DNA of 62,544 nucleotides from Lichtheimia corymbifera B2541. Lineage: Eukaryota > Mucoromycota > Mucoromycetes > Mucorales > Lichtheimiaceae. The position numbers were made by a program, and so were the translations under genes. The stretch is from NCBI GenBank assembly GCA_000697475.1, contig JNEU01000758.1, forward strand, positions 1 through 62,544. Reading direction: 5' to 3'. Positions 50,208 through 62,214 of this stretch are shown here, piece by piece (position 1 is the stretch's first letter; each line of letters opens with the position of its first letter). The notes below the pieces were generated by a model. The model was not told the origin of the DNA and made no database searches. It saw only the letters and a program-made list of their open reading frames with translations.

Positions 50208-51411
50208 ATGTCATTTACCCTTGTGGACGACTTGACCCACGCTGTTGCTGGTGTAGCTCACGTTGAGAAACCATATCAAGAAGGTCAACTGCATATTCGT
50301 AAACTCGAGGTCTTTCGACAACCCGCAGAACAAACATGCACAGAAGCAAAGGCAAAATTGTAATTATAGTAAAAGATCATGGATATGGATTCAAACCATT
50401 GACAAAGATGTATGTTGTGATTCGCAGGAAAATGTGGCAAACTGAGAGGAATGGCTTGGATCGATGGACCCTTCAATGGTTCCTGTATTGGTGTATTGTA
50501 CGTTTTCCTACAAGTCTTTTTGCTGCTGCTCATCATGCACTAATATATTCGTTGATATTAGTGTGAAATTGAATCTGAAAAGAAGCGTTGTGACAAGGGC
50601 ATTGAGAAGGCACAAGCATTAGTGGATGAAGCACAGATCAAGTTGGATGAAGAGAATGAGAAAATCCGACAAGCGGAAAGCCAGGTACAAACAACGACTA
50701 TTAGTGGAACCATTGGACAATCTTTATTGATTCATTCCATTCATTGGTAGAATGAAAAATATGCTGTGGATCATCGCTCACTTGTCAAGTATCGTGAAGA
50801 GTTGACCGAATTACTGGATGGTCTATTCAAGGAGATGGAGAAAGAGGAAGGTGATGCTGTGAAAGCGGCCAAGGAACAAATGGAAGCAGCCAAAGCACGT
50901 CTGGACCAATCCAAGGAAGATGCTGAGAAGCTGGATAAAGTGCGCGAGTTGCTGGACAAGGCTGACAAGAGCATGATTGAAGCCATTGTGGAATTACGGG
51001 AAAGCAACGACAAGAAATCGGTGCCTGAAGGTCAAGTGTTCTTTCCTCAAGAGGCTTACAAGGCTATCAAGGAAGCACGTGAATTGTACCCCGCTTTGCC
51101 AGGAATTCCACAGCCTGTCATGTAAGTTGATATCATTAAAATCTGATGATTGAATTGGTTGTTCATATATATATATATGTCCTCGCTCTTTCAGCTATGA
51201 CAAGAAACCAGATGAAACAGGTGCTTTCTATTCCCCAATGCAGAAATATCTCTGGGACATACGTCATGGATTGTCTGATATCAGAAAATGGTGTGATGTT
51301 GAAGCCTTGGCTTTGATGGATAAGGAACATGAGGCAATAATCGAATTGGGTACCAAGACAGATGCATGGAATATGGCACGACGAGACCTGGTCAAGCAGC
51401 AGCAAGCTTAA
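50208..51411 (+). CDS. Coiled-coil protein of unknown function
   Basis: Five exons (50208-50298, 50428-50492, 50562-50684, 50751-51121, 51195-51411) give 288 aa. After an N-terminal part with CGKLRGMAWIDGPFNGSC, residues about 55-180 form a charged helical stretch with heptad character (EKAQALVDEAQIKLDEEN, AKARLDQSKEDAEKLDKV). The C-terminal part has RELYPALPGIPQP, YLWDIRHGLSDIRKWCD and a Trp. Exons 3-5 are well supported; the first two splice sites are less certain. I do not recognise the family. It starts about 190 bp after the pseudouridine synthase on the same strand. Confidence 0.75.
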
Positions 51412-52080
51412 GTTTTACCTTTGGATGTATTAATTTGTTACCTTTTCCCTTGTATTCTACTGTACTATTTACTACTACTACCCAATGTGTAATGGATTTG
51501 TATAAAGGATGTGTCATTCGAACAAGATTTCTGATCGAGAGAGAGAGAGAGAAAGAGACACGTGTTTCAAGTGGAAAAAGGATAAAGGAGATGATCATCA
51601 CTGCCGATCATCACGCTATTAATGTCGTCAATAAGCAACAAGCAACGTAAATGTGTGATTCTATACAAGAGGGATTTATTACTTTTCAAACAGCAATGCT
51701 GCAGCAGTGACAACTTCATAAAGGCTAATCATAGTAGTAGTAATAAAAGGGTTTTTGAAGCACAGCAAGATTACATAACATATTAGTCATAGGTATATAT
51801 AGGCATGTAAATGTGGGATGAAGGGGGAGAGAGAGAGAGAGAAAACGACAAGAAGAAGGGAGGAGGAGTAAAGAGGAGCAGGAGTGAGCAGGAGGAGGAG
51901 GATTTGCTTGATGAATGAATCGAGAATAGGACATTGGAGGCCAAGAGAGAGAGAGACAAAGTTAAATTTGATACACACAAGAGGAGATCCGATCCACGGT
52001 TCCACTGCACTCGACAGCGACGATGATGTAACGACACCCCGTATCCTCTGAAGCAGGTCAAGACTTTTTTTTGTGAGTTT
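51412..52080. other. Convergent 3' region with GA-rich tracts
   Basis: Lies between two convergent genes. Purine microsatellites at about 51538-51556, 51826-51842 and 51941-51955, plus a GGAGGAGGA-rich stretch, make long false ORFs on the minus strand. No gene called. Confidence 0.45.
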
Positions 52081-52668
52081 CTAATGTTGTTGCTTCTTGC
52101 GGATCATTCGAGCAGTTCTGAATTCACATTCACGCCATGAACGACCTGGCAAGTCTTCAGCGACCGATTTCCAAGCTTGTTTAAATAGACGCGAATGCTT
52201 CTTGACAGCCATCAATAAAAGACGATCCTCTGTTGAAGTCCACTCACGGTGTTCCATGGCCTTTGTTTGTAAAGTCTTGAAACGACCCCAACAGCAGCCA
52301 CGCGAACGATGTGGTAGATACTTTGCTGAAATCATGGCCCATGATAAGCCCTGTGTGTAACCTTGCTGCAAAAGATAATCCTCTTCAGCTGTCCAAGGAG
52401 TGCGTGTTTGTGGAGTTCGTTGCGATTGTCGTGGTTGTTGTTGAGGTTGAGATGATGGTCGTTGTTGCTGTTGTTGTTCATTCACTGAAGGTGATGATGG
52501 TGGTGTAGAAAAGCAAGATGAGACTGGACTATTGGCTGTTGACGATGACGATGATGAAAAAGTGGATGTTGAGGAAGAAGATGACCAAATAGGCGACTTT
52601 GGAAAATCGTTGGCATCATTTTCATTCAAAACATTCGATGATGAACAAAGTAGATTTTTAATATCCAT
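52081..52668 (-). CDS. Myb/SANT-like DNA-binding protein, two repeats
   Basis: A single exon of 195 aa. Residues 20-90 are Ser-, Gln- and Pro-rich. Two Myb/SANT-like repeats follow: about 90-137 (PWTAEEDYLLQQGY, WAMISAKYLPHRS, CWGRFKTL) and about 143-192 (EWTSTEDRLLLMAV, AWKSVAEDLPGRS). This suggests sequence-specific DNA binding as a small nuclear regulator. The frame is open for another 53 codons upstream; the start at 52668 is chosen because it precedes the first non-hydrophobic, Ser-rich part and the upstream DNA looks like a leader. Confidence 0.85.
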   Translation of the reverse strand: MDIKNLLCSSSNVLNENDANDFPKSPIWSSSSSTSTFSSSSSSTANSPVSSCFSTPPSSPSVNEQQQQQRPSSQPQQQPRQSQRTPQTRTPWTAEEDYLLQQGYTQGLSWAMISAKYLPHRSRGCCWGRFKTLQTKAMEHREWTSTEDRLLLMAVKKHSRLFKQAWKSVAEDLPGRSWRECEFRTARMIRKKQQH

Positions 52669-54699
52669 GATGATGAACTGTAAAAAGTGTTGTTGCAGGA
52701 AAAGAAAAAAGGACAACGGGGAAATGGAAGTAATAAAGATCTCGCCCTTTATATAATCGTTTTGGGTGGGTGGGTGACCCATTGTCGGGGGGAGGAGGGT
52801 TCTATTGATGCTCCTTTTTTGGAGCACCCACGTTTGCCGTGTCTGTCAAGATAAGGAGTGCGTACATAATAATAAACACGCAAGCATCATCATCATCATC
52901 GATCGGGTCGTGTTATTCATTGCTTCGGATCCCTTCTTTTTCATCCCTATGCGTGGGTGCTCCTAACCGATCTTACGGGCATATGCATGCATAACTCTTT
53001 TTGAAACCGTCATTATTCCCATATCTGTGTTCCTCAACCCCTACTAAAGGAACAATAACACACACACTCATTTCGTCATTGTTACTCCTTCTCTTTGAGG
53101 AAAAGCAGTTACTTGTTTTTAATGAATCCCAGTGTGTAGGTTCATTGTGTTCGTGGCTCTTTGTAATCCGCTCGTTCGAGGAGTCCACTTGGAAGGTAAA
53201 CGCGTGTTAAACATGTCGATCGCTGATGTATAAAAGATCGGTTGATTGCTTTGTTTCTGTTTATGTCAATCAACATCATCCCACCACCACCACCGCCCGC
53301 TGTGGATTGGATCATGGCATTTATTTCCCCTTGTTCTCCTTCCGCTCAAGCGGAACATGAGACGCGTCCCTGTTTCTTTTTTTCCATCCATGATTAATGA
53401 CGGCAGGGAGAGAGCAATTGTGCTTTATATTCTCTCTCACACATACATAGATACATCATCCCTTTGGTGTCTCTTTTTCTCCCAATGCATGATGGTGATA
53501 CCTCCTTGCGTAAAATGAAACGTGAGAAAAAGCTGTGTCAACGTGGTGGTGGTTGATGATCATGCATGCATAATATAATAATCAAGCGAGGGCGCGCGCC
53601 AAGTTCTTGTGTGACCCCCAGTCAGGGTGATGCTATATGCGTGTGGTTATTCTAATGCATCGGTTGGCTTCATATGGCAACAAGACCGAGAAGAGACATT
53701 ACGCACAATGAAAAACAATGGAAGGCGAGCACAACGAAAATAGCATAACGGTGGCTAGTTTGCTGCTGTGATTACTGCTAAACCATGTTGCGTAACATTG
53801 CCTGCAGCAACCTGCAATTATGTTTCTGTCAAAAACCGCTCTCGTTTAAGGTTGCATGAGCGGAGATCCATTGTAGTGTCATTGGTTGTCTTGTTGACAA
53901 ATTCCATGATCGTCACCATGCATCTGCCATTATTTCCCACTGCCTGCTCTATTGACAAAACAAATACTATCACCGATCTTTTCCCACTCACATCATTCAT
54001 TCAACGCATCCGTAGCATGATACACAGGTATATTTACACTAGTGTCATTATCAAAAGGGCGAGCTATAATTAAATAGGTGGCCCCACCAAGTGTTCTATT
54101 AGACACATGCAGCTGTACCTAGTGCCAATAGAAAACACAATGCCAAATATTCACTGTGGGAAGAAAAGAAATTGAAGCGGACAATTGAAAAGGCAATGCC
54201 AAAAAAGTATCGATTATGCTTTGTAACTTGCTCATATCCTAATACACATCGGGTAAAGGAGAGAGAGAGGACAATGATAAATGGGTGGGTGAGTGGTCCT
54301 TTTCCCTGGCTTGCCCCCGAAGTCTTGGATCGCGCGACAAGGGGAGGGGGGAAATTGGAGGGAGAAAGCGAGGAATGGGAAAATAGGAGGTGAATAGAAA
54401 ACGTGGCATATGCCCACGAGGGAAACACGCGACTTTTTTTTTCCTTCTTTCCAACTTGTAGATCGCACAGACCTGTCCCACAATGAACCCTTACATGGTA
54501 AATGATTTTGTTTAAGCTTTTTAGTTTTCTTTTTAATAACTAGCGTACAATGGAAAGATGATGCTTTTTGACTGTGTATGAATGGGATAACATGATTCTA
54601 GAGTTCTTTGACTTCGCCATTGTGATAACAGCAAATTAGCTGCACACGGAATTCTGCAAGTTGATGATAAAACAATTTCTAGGTTTCAAAAAAGTATAA
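52669..54699. other. Intergenic region, about 2 kb, no gene seen
   Basis: Upstream of the Myb gene (minus) and downstream of the MRT4-like gene (minus). It holds short ORFs only, ATC and CA microsatellites, and a GGGCGCGCGCC palindromic stretch near 53590. No RNA gene was recognised. Confidence 0.4.
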
Positions 54700-55525
54700 T
54701 TAGCCCATGACCTAATAAAGAGAGAGAGCAAGAGTAGCTTACCAAAAGATGTGCCTGGCTGGTGGAAAGTGTCTCGCCTTCTCGGCAAATGGTGTAAGGG
54801 ACGGGTAAGGTAACAATACCGTTCTTGAGGATAGTAGGCATACCCAGTTGACGAAGAAGAGGTTCCATGTTGTGGGGCATTGGGTCTACACCACGTTGTA
54901 CTGGACCTTCCGGTAAGCTGATGGTTTGTGTGGCAATTGATCCTGAGCGAGCATAATCAGGTTGTGTGTAGCTTTGGAAATACTGAACAACGACATCGTA
55001 TGGCTCGTTTGTGAATAACAGACCCACTTCACTGTGCAACTCCTATGATTCCAAATCCAGGATTAACATCCTCCTCCCACACATAGACTGTCCTCCTCTC
55101 CATACCTTGGCAATCTTGGATAATCCTGGCTTATATTCTTCCTCGACTGTGTTGCCCAATGCCTTTGCCATAACACGGTTCTTGCCATAAAAGAAGCGAG
55201 ATGTCTTAAAGTCGTTTCGGATCTCCTTTAAAAATGTGTTGCGCATATCCTTGACAGAGTAAAGCCAAAGGTAATCGTACCGATCGACAGCAGCTTGCAC
55301 CTATACAATCCACGATTCCCTTTGGTAAGTGATCTCGAGTCCTTTTTCTCTCAATGCATAAACAGTTACCTCCTCGATCAACTTTTCCTTCCCTTCACGA
55401 CCTTTCTTCTCGGTCTGTGTCAGCGATACTAGAATGAAGAATAGTTTAGGTTTGCGTATTCATAACCGTAATAAAGAAATGTCAATTCGTTGCATACCCA
55501 CGGTCGATCGTTTGGACTTTGGCAT
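54700..55525 (-). CDS. MRT4: Ribosome assembly factor MRT4 (uL10-like)
   Basis: Five exons (55525-55498, 55428-55370, 55300-55106, 55042-54743, 54711-54700) give 197 aa. The start MPKSKRSTVVSLTQTEKKGR and VDRYDYLWLYSVKDMRN, KTSRFFYGKNRVM, SEVGLLFTNE and LRQLGMPTILKNG are typical of Mrt4. Mrt4 occupies the place of the P0 stalk protein on pre-60S particles in the nucleolus and is later exchanged. It lacks the acidic P0 C-terminus, as expected. The last exon encodes only VMG; it is somewhat shorter than the yeast protein and the true 3' end could differ. Confidence 0.92.
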
Positions 55526-55588
55526 AGTTGTATATGTATGTGTATATGAAGAACCCTGCCACTCTCTTTTTTTCTTGTGCTCTTTTGC

Positions 55589-55940
55589 TCAGCTATCATT
55601 CACCGACTCAATAGCGGAGGAAAAGATGTCACAGTGTGCTCGAAAGCCACCCTGCGGCATTGTGTGTGTTACCATGACACCTGTCTCCCCGGAAACACCA
55701 TTCACCCTGACATGATATCACATTTCTTTATCATTTAAAATGAGCATGGGATAAGATGTTTGCCTTACTGACCGCTTTATTAGTAGTCTGACTTTGCACA
55801 AGGAAACCAGGGCTATACATTTGACCAAGACGTTGCAGTAGCGAGCCAAAATACTCTCTCGCCTTCCCAAAAGTTACATGAATCCAAAACACGACCATGA
55901 GAAATACCATCACAACAAGCTGATCAACCCAATTATACAA
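55589..55940 (-). CDS. Small membrane protein, function unknown
   Basis: Two exons (55940-55769 and 55680-55589) close to 87 aa using donor GTAAGG and acceptor GAGACAG. An N-terminal hydrophobic segment (QLVVMVFLMVVFWIHVTF) suggests a signal anchor. Then KAREYFGSLLQRLG and the C-terminal VTHTMPQGGFRAHCD. An alternative acceptor 26 nt earlier gives a stop. It ends about 65 bp upstream of the MRT4-like start on the same strand. No family recognised. Confidence 0.5.
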
Positions 55941-56053
55941 CCCATATAAATGCCTTTCACTTGATTTTTATTCTATTGTTGATATGGTATGGGGAGGATT
56001 ACAAATTGGCTGGTGGTGGAGGGACAAGAGAATATCGAAGGGATCTGTAGTCG

Positions 56054-57805
56054 CTACCATGATTGACGGTTACTCATTGAAGAATTGGCTAGTCGGTATT
56101 CACGCAAATCAGCTGTAAGATCATGCATACGTGTCCCCCAATCTTTTAATCGGACAACCTTAATCCCGAATAAAGAAAACAAACTTTAGTTTCCTGTTTT
56201 CATTGCTGATCTTAATCAGTAAGAGGGGCAACTTACCATAGCTGTGCAATTATCCTCTGTTCCATATTGATCAGCAATGTCAACAAGTTTCTTGGTTGAC
56301 ATGGTGGGGTCAGCTCCCTTCTTTACCTACGCCATCCTTTCAGTTCAACCATTTTTACACAACCCCCCTAGAGACCTTTGCCCTCCTTACAATATCCACA
56401 ATTTCTTGCTCTGACATAACTGATGTCAATCCATCCGTCACCAGTACCTTTGGAAAAAGAAAGAAAAGAATCAGGCCACATGCGTCCATTTGGTCTCTCC
56501 TTGCTGTTCCCCCTCCCCTGTTTTCCCCTTTAGCTTACCAAGAATGCTGCTGGATTGTCTTTACGAATACTGTATCGCACTACGTCGGGTTCAGCTGAGA
56601 CACCATAACGCTTCAGTTTAGCGTCACCAAAAGCACGGCTGGTCGCTAACATGCCAAGGATACGGTCATCTCCCCACGAGTCAGTGGTAACAAAACCGGC
56701 GTATTTGCGTAGTCGATCCTGCTCCAATGGATTTCCAGGATGGTGATCCCCTGTTGTAAGTGTCACTACTTCACCCGAGGATGCGTCACATAACAATATC
56801 CTAAATAAAGTCTATCAGCATATAATAAACATGGATCCAAGTGCATATACCTACCGTGTATCCCCAACATGACCAATGATAATATCATATGCTTGGCTTT
56901 CCCAGAAAGGTCGCTGATCCTGTGGCTCGATGATAGCGATACTGCCAGTAGAACCTTCATGGTATCCTTCAGGGCCGTCATCTTTAAGTAGATCCAAGCA
57001 CTCGGCATCAGCCTGCAAGAAGGCCAATGTCAGTCGTTGCTCCAATGTGAGATCATCTGGGTCCACTTTTGGTTTCATATCTTCATCCACGAGGTCGTTC
57101 AATGAATTGGGTATCTTGAATCTTCGAAAGTAGCCACCATAGGTTCGTAATGATCGCATGATACGAGGTAGATCATTCAGTGACACTGTTTCTATGCGAC
57201 TATGCAGTTGCTCTGCCAACCTACAAATGAATTCACGTGCATGAATATCTCCAAATTCTATCCCTTGAATATACCCAACCCCTCCCACTTACCAATCCGC
57301 GACAATAGGTCCCCCATGTCTAAAACACAAAGAATAAGTCTACGTACCATTATACTGATCCCTTTTCTCAATTACCCATCAAATACGCCAAAATAGGCAC
57401 GATTGGCGTCACGTCGCATAGCTTGCATGTGGGAGCTGGCTAGTAACTCTAGAGTAACCGCCCGATAACGATCCTCGTTATGGTTTCGTGTTCCACGCGA
57501 GCTGGTAATACCTGTAGACAATATCAGAAACACTGGAATAAACAGTACCTATAAAGTCATTGCTCACCAAGAAGCTGCTTGGATTTGTTCAAATTGAGCC
57601 TTAGCAAGTGTTCTGTTGTAGTGAATAAAGTGTGAGACAACAATGTGGTTGTAACGTTCAATGGCACAAGCGGTGCGCACACACCTCCACCTTGCGGTTT
57701 TGTTAAATAGTAATCAAGGGATGCCACTGGACATGATGTTGAAAAGAGACGTTTGGAAATGAATGTGCAAAGGGGTGGCCTGGAAGCCAGTGAGCATAAA
57801 ACCAT
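56054..57805 (-). CDS. PP2C-type Ser/Thr phosphatase, probably mitochondrial
   Basis: Eight exons (57805-57568, 57511-57376, 57319-57293, 57220-56855, 56800-56539, 56447-56391, 56326-56237, 56158-56054) close to 426 aa. Metal-binding motifs are present: HNEDRY, D124-GHGG, GHVGDTR, LVTDGLTSV and GTEDNCTAMVVRL. PP2C enzymes are metal-dependent protein phosphatases. The first ~35 residues (MVLCSLASRPPLCTFISKRL) are basic and hydroxylated, like a mitochondrial presequence, which suggests a matrix phosphatase of the Ptc6 kind; the match to that subgroup is inference. The metal site is encoded across the first three exons. Confidence 0.92.
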
Positions 57806-58086
57806 TGCAAAAGAGCGTGAGGTACAATGCAGAGTAATCCCGCTTTTACAATTGTTATCCGCCTCCACCCGGCATTTCCCCGCACATAATGATAGCAATC
57901 TCGCTTGGTGGTGTATATGGATGAGGGGCCCATCCTTGACAAGGAAGGGAGAGATAAGGTATAAAATGCAGGTGGTGGCTGCTATTCCTTCTTTATAAAA
58001 TGTACCTGCCCTTATTACAAAACAGCAATAGTAAATAGTAGTGGTAATGGGTATCATGTACGTCCTTTTTATTGTCGACAACAACA

Positions 58087-58495
58087 TTAAAATGATGATG
58101 TTGATCCTTCACTTGACAAGTTGGATGAGCTGGTGGATGAGCTGTGAACGAGACGACGACGATTCAATGCTATAAAAGACAAAAACCAATAAGCACCACA
58201 CCATAATAGAGCACACTAACATTTCTCATATACATACGACTGATAATGGCTTGTAACTTTGGGACATGCTTTTGACAGTAGAGGCGACCTTCATGTGAAT
58301 GAAAATTGACAAGTGTCAACCGACATCCCTTTTCTGAGCACTGGTGAGAAAAAAAGTATAAATTTAGTGTCGTCGATTCATTGTTCACGCTTGAAGAAAG
58401 ATACATACCTTGAAGCAGGTTTTATGATAAGGTCGACCATTAGCATCGATCCTCTCAGTGACAAAGACCTTGTGTGTGCATATAACGCAATCCAT
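58087..58495 (-). CDS. Single LIM-domain protein
   Basis: Three exons (58495-58409, 58340-58238, 58169-58087) give 90 aa. It starts MDCVICTHKVFV, then YHKTCFKCSEKGCRLTL and LYCQKHVPKL, giving the Cys/His set of one LIM zinc domain with a four-residue spacer in the CSEKGC pair, as in plant WLIM and CRIP-like proteins. The tail is Ser-rich (HSSSTSSSNLSSEGS). LIM domains mediate protein contacts, often with actin structures. Using donor GTATGTATAT at 58237 gives this in-frame tail; a weaker donor downstream would give another end. Confidence 0.85.
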
Positions 58496-60120
58496 GACGA
58501 TCTCGGTGGCGAATGAAAGAGGAGGGGATATGATCCAAATGCTGCGAGTGTGTAACCGGTGTTTTTATCTTGCCTCATATATATACGAAAATGTGGTCTC
58601 CTTGCTTTACTCAGAAGTCTTTATTCATTGCACACCCCTTTATCCCGGAAATCTCCTTTCTCCTCCTAGCACATGGGCGGGAAGAACATCCACCAATCCT
58701 TGCCTTACACCCACAATGGACCACTACTCCTAAAAATACACAGTATCTTAATTGCCATCATATTTGCTCTACAATATCCATCTTGCAGTGGTTCACCACA
58801 AAAAGTTGTCTGACCCTTGCAGATCATTCCTTTATCTTGTACTGGCTCTCTGTAATGGTATGCAAAGTGGAATGTCCCTTGACTTGATCAAGCATCCATT
58901 TCTATGTTTGTGGGACCATGCGGATACACAACAACTATGTACTGAAACAACTTGATCATCGGGCATAAAGTGCTACAGCTGCTTCTGAATACGGGTGTTG
59001 TTTCCCAGCAGCAGCAGCAGCAGCATATATGCTGTAGCATGCAGATGTCATTAAATTGTATACATCTATCCCCTCTCGTAACCCCCTTTTTTTTACTTTA
59101 TAGTCGATGATAAGTATTATCTGGCCACAAAGGAGTGCTAACATCTACACACCATGCTATTGTCTATGTCGATCACCGATATCATAATAATTGATCCACG
59201 ACGTCCAAGCATAAAGACGTCGATGTCTACACTACTACTGCTATGGAGTACTGCATGTAATCATTTATTTCATCAACGCCTCCTCATTCTTTTTCTCCTT
59301 GAATAGAGTAGCCTGGTATGCAGAATGCACCACATGCCTTCATTCGTCCCCAAATTCACAGCCTGTGTGAAAGAAATTTGCCACACATACATGTGCATGA
59401 TGCAATATAATCATCACTACCTACTTGCGATCGATTGGGTATTGACCCATCAATGACAACATCATCACTTTCTTTCTGTGTTGAAACGCATTTTATTATT
59501 AAGGATGATTCAGCTCTTCCTGACATGCTAGCACCTCTCTTTACTTTCCAAGGTGTGTAGTCTCACTGAAGACATCATGTACATATGTTGTTGTTTACTC
59601 CGCATGACCATAGCATGTTTCATGATTATCCACATACGTACTGCAGTAAACTTTATCACGTGCATGCATCAATATTATATGTAGTAGCGTGATCCACAAT
59701 GATATCTGAGAAGAGTGGGTCTTGCGTTGGATGACGAGGATAGGATAATGCTTGGATACGAAATTCACTTGACGAGTGTGCGGAGAGATGCTTGCGCCAT
59801 TTGCTCGACATCAATAACGATTGATCCCTGGTACCAGACGCATGCATGATACAATCTAGCAGCTTGGCTTTTTCTAAACACGCTTGCATCCCCGTTTACA
59901 TCCAAGTGCTAAGCAACCTCAATGCGAACGCACTAGTACATAGCTCGACATGTTTCCCTCATCATTGCATTCATGATGCATCATCATACGATAGTAACCA
60001 AGGATAAATAAACATGGATACGACGGATTAGTGCATCCCACCACGACAACGTGCATGATCGTGCCCACACATAGACCAGATCCCCCCTATATATCACTTT
60101 TTGTACATCTTCCACCATAT
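58496..60120. other. Intergenic region, about 1.6 kb, no gene seen
   Basis: Only short ORFs, a (CAG)n-like patch near 59010-59030 and numerous ATGCATG-type words. No RNA or repeat family recognised. Confidence 0.4.
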
Positions 60121-60124
60121 ATAA

Positions 60125-61640
60125 CAATTCGCATATATTGAAAGCAAGTTGCTACACGTAGATAAAGCTGCTTCTATATAATGGCTATCTGCTGTTCACG
60201 TAAAGAAGGCTGTAAGGCATGCTGCTGCAAGTAGAGAACACTGTTTGAGACAATGGAGTAGAGAGATCGCTAATAGCAGCTGCTGGAATGAATTCTGTTA
60301 CGATTGGTTGTGGTAGAGGAGTGTACGAAAGAAGGTGAAGTGTCAAGACACGCAATGGGGTGCACGCGCCATGGTACTTGCCACTCAGTCAAAGACAACC
60401 AGATCAGGGCAAGTGTAGGATTGACATGATGGGTTGAAGCAGGACAATCGTTTGCATGTGGCAGTTGTAGTTGAATGGGGCAACAGTTGAGAATGGGAGG
60501 AAGAGGCAAGAAGTGGAAGAGCTGGAAATTTAAATTGATCAGGCACTGCAATACAAATCCATGCACACTGTAATTTGATCTTTGATCTTGGCATTGCTCA
60601 CCTTGACTTCAAACTTGCACGCAATATGCATTCGGACATGCTGATCAACTTTGTCTTAATAAAGAACCCACACTTCATTTAAAAATTTTGAATGGGAGGG
60701 TAGAATGTGGTGTTTACTATGCTGGTCGGAAATCGGGGTATGCGCGGATTCATTGAAATGTCATTTAGTAGGAATTACCGTGGGATTCCCTACTTTGAAC
60801 TTGAAACTTGGTAAGCAGGTTCGCTGAGTCATGCTGATCAACTCCATTCATTTAAAAACCGTATACTTCAATATGATATTTTATGAATCGGACGGTCCAA
60901 ATATAAGACGGATGGAACGCAAGTAGGGTGCATAGTGCACACCCCCGCGGTTGTCCACCTCCATCGTGAAACTTGGTCAGACGGGTGGGCTTCGACATGC
61001 TGATCAACTCCATTCAAATAAAAACCATATGCTTCATTATGAGAACTTTGATGCGGGCGTCCGACGATGAAGGGACGTGAATATATGTAGGTTGGACGCC
61101 CCATGACTCGAGATTCCGTTTCTCAAACCTGAAACTTCCAGACAACATGCTCTCGGACATGCTGATCAATTTCGTTCTCATAAAGACCTCATGTTTCATT
61201 TGAAAATTGGGAATGGGAGGATATAATGTGAGGTTTACTATGACGGTCGGAAATTCCGCACCAGTCCAAATTCATGCAATGTCACTTACTATGAATAACC
61301 TTGAGATTGCCCATTTCGAACATGAAACTTGGTAAGAAGGTTCGCTGAGTCATGCTGATCAACTTCATTCATTTCAAAACCACATGTTTCATTATGATAA
61401 TTTAAATGGGGTCGTCCAGATGCAGCAGAGATGATAGATTGGCGGTCCACGACCCCCGAGATTGCCCAGATCGATCGTGAAACTTGCACACAAGGTGCTG
61501 TTGACCACGACGAGCAATTTTGTTCTCATAAAGACCTCATGCTTCATTGTAAAGTTTAGAGATACAGGCACCTTTATGTTTTTACATATACTATAAGCGT
61601 GATGCTATATGAAAGGTGGTCTTTGTTCATTGTGAAGTAA
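60125..61640 (+). repeat. Dispersed repeat R, copy R4 (no coding part)
   Basis: The body (about 60130-60560) starts at the TATATTGAAAGCAAGTTGC stretch also found at 6055. It is followed by six ~75-bp core units (about 60605, 60800, 60970, 61115, 61325, 61480). The coding part present in R1-R3 is missing. The cores form two rounds of the same three types, so the array has a higher-order period of roughly 510 bp. Confidence 0.6.
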
Positions 61641-61689
61641 CATGCAACCTGAGCTGTGTTACACAAAGAAGTCCGTCTGCATCTTCGGT

Positions 61690-62190
61690 TCTATCGGGGT
61701 CTACCTACTTGACAATGAACGAAGACCACTTATCATATAGCATTATGGTTACAGCATACGTAAAACATAAAGATGCCTGTATCTCTAAACTTTACAATGA
61801 AACGTGGGGTCTTCAATCGAACAAAGTTGCTCGGCGGGGTCAAGCGCACCTTGGGAAGAAGTTTAACGATCGTCCTGGCCGATCTCAGATTCACCCAATG
61901 TCACCACCAGCCAAAGTAGAACTTGGGTCGACCTCTTGAATTTTTTTTTCCACTTTGGCTGGTGGTGACTGCGCGAAATTTGGGATTGGCGAGCCTGATC
62001 GTGAAACTTGCACCCAAGGTGCGCTTCACCCCGCCGCGCAACTTTGTTCGATTGAAGACCCCACGTTTCATTGTAAAGTTTGGAGATACAGGCACCTTTG
62101 TGTTTTACATATGCTGTAAGCGTGATGCTATATGTAAAGTGATCTTGGTTCATTGTCAAGCAGCTAGAGCCTAATAGAGCCAAAGATGCA
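61690..62190. repeat. Large inverted repeat, arms about 225 bp
   Basis: The left arm (about 61690-61918) and right arm (about 61960-62190) are inverted copies with a short T-rich centre near 61938-61948. Both arms contain the core unit and its tail (GATACAGGCACCTTT, GCGTGATGCTATATG). Both flank the sequence CCACCAGCCAAAGT and its complement. Confidence 0.75.
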
Positions 62191-62214
62191 GAGGGACGTA
62201 TTTGTGTTAATACA

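Noticed and set aside
51725..52061. Pyrimidine-derived minus-strand ORFs
   Set aside because: They are produced by GA microsatellites.
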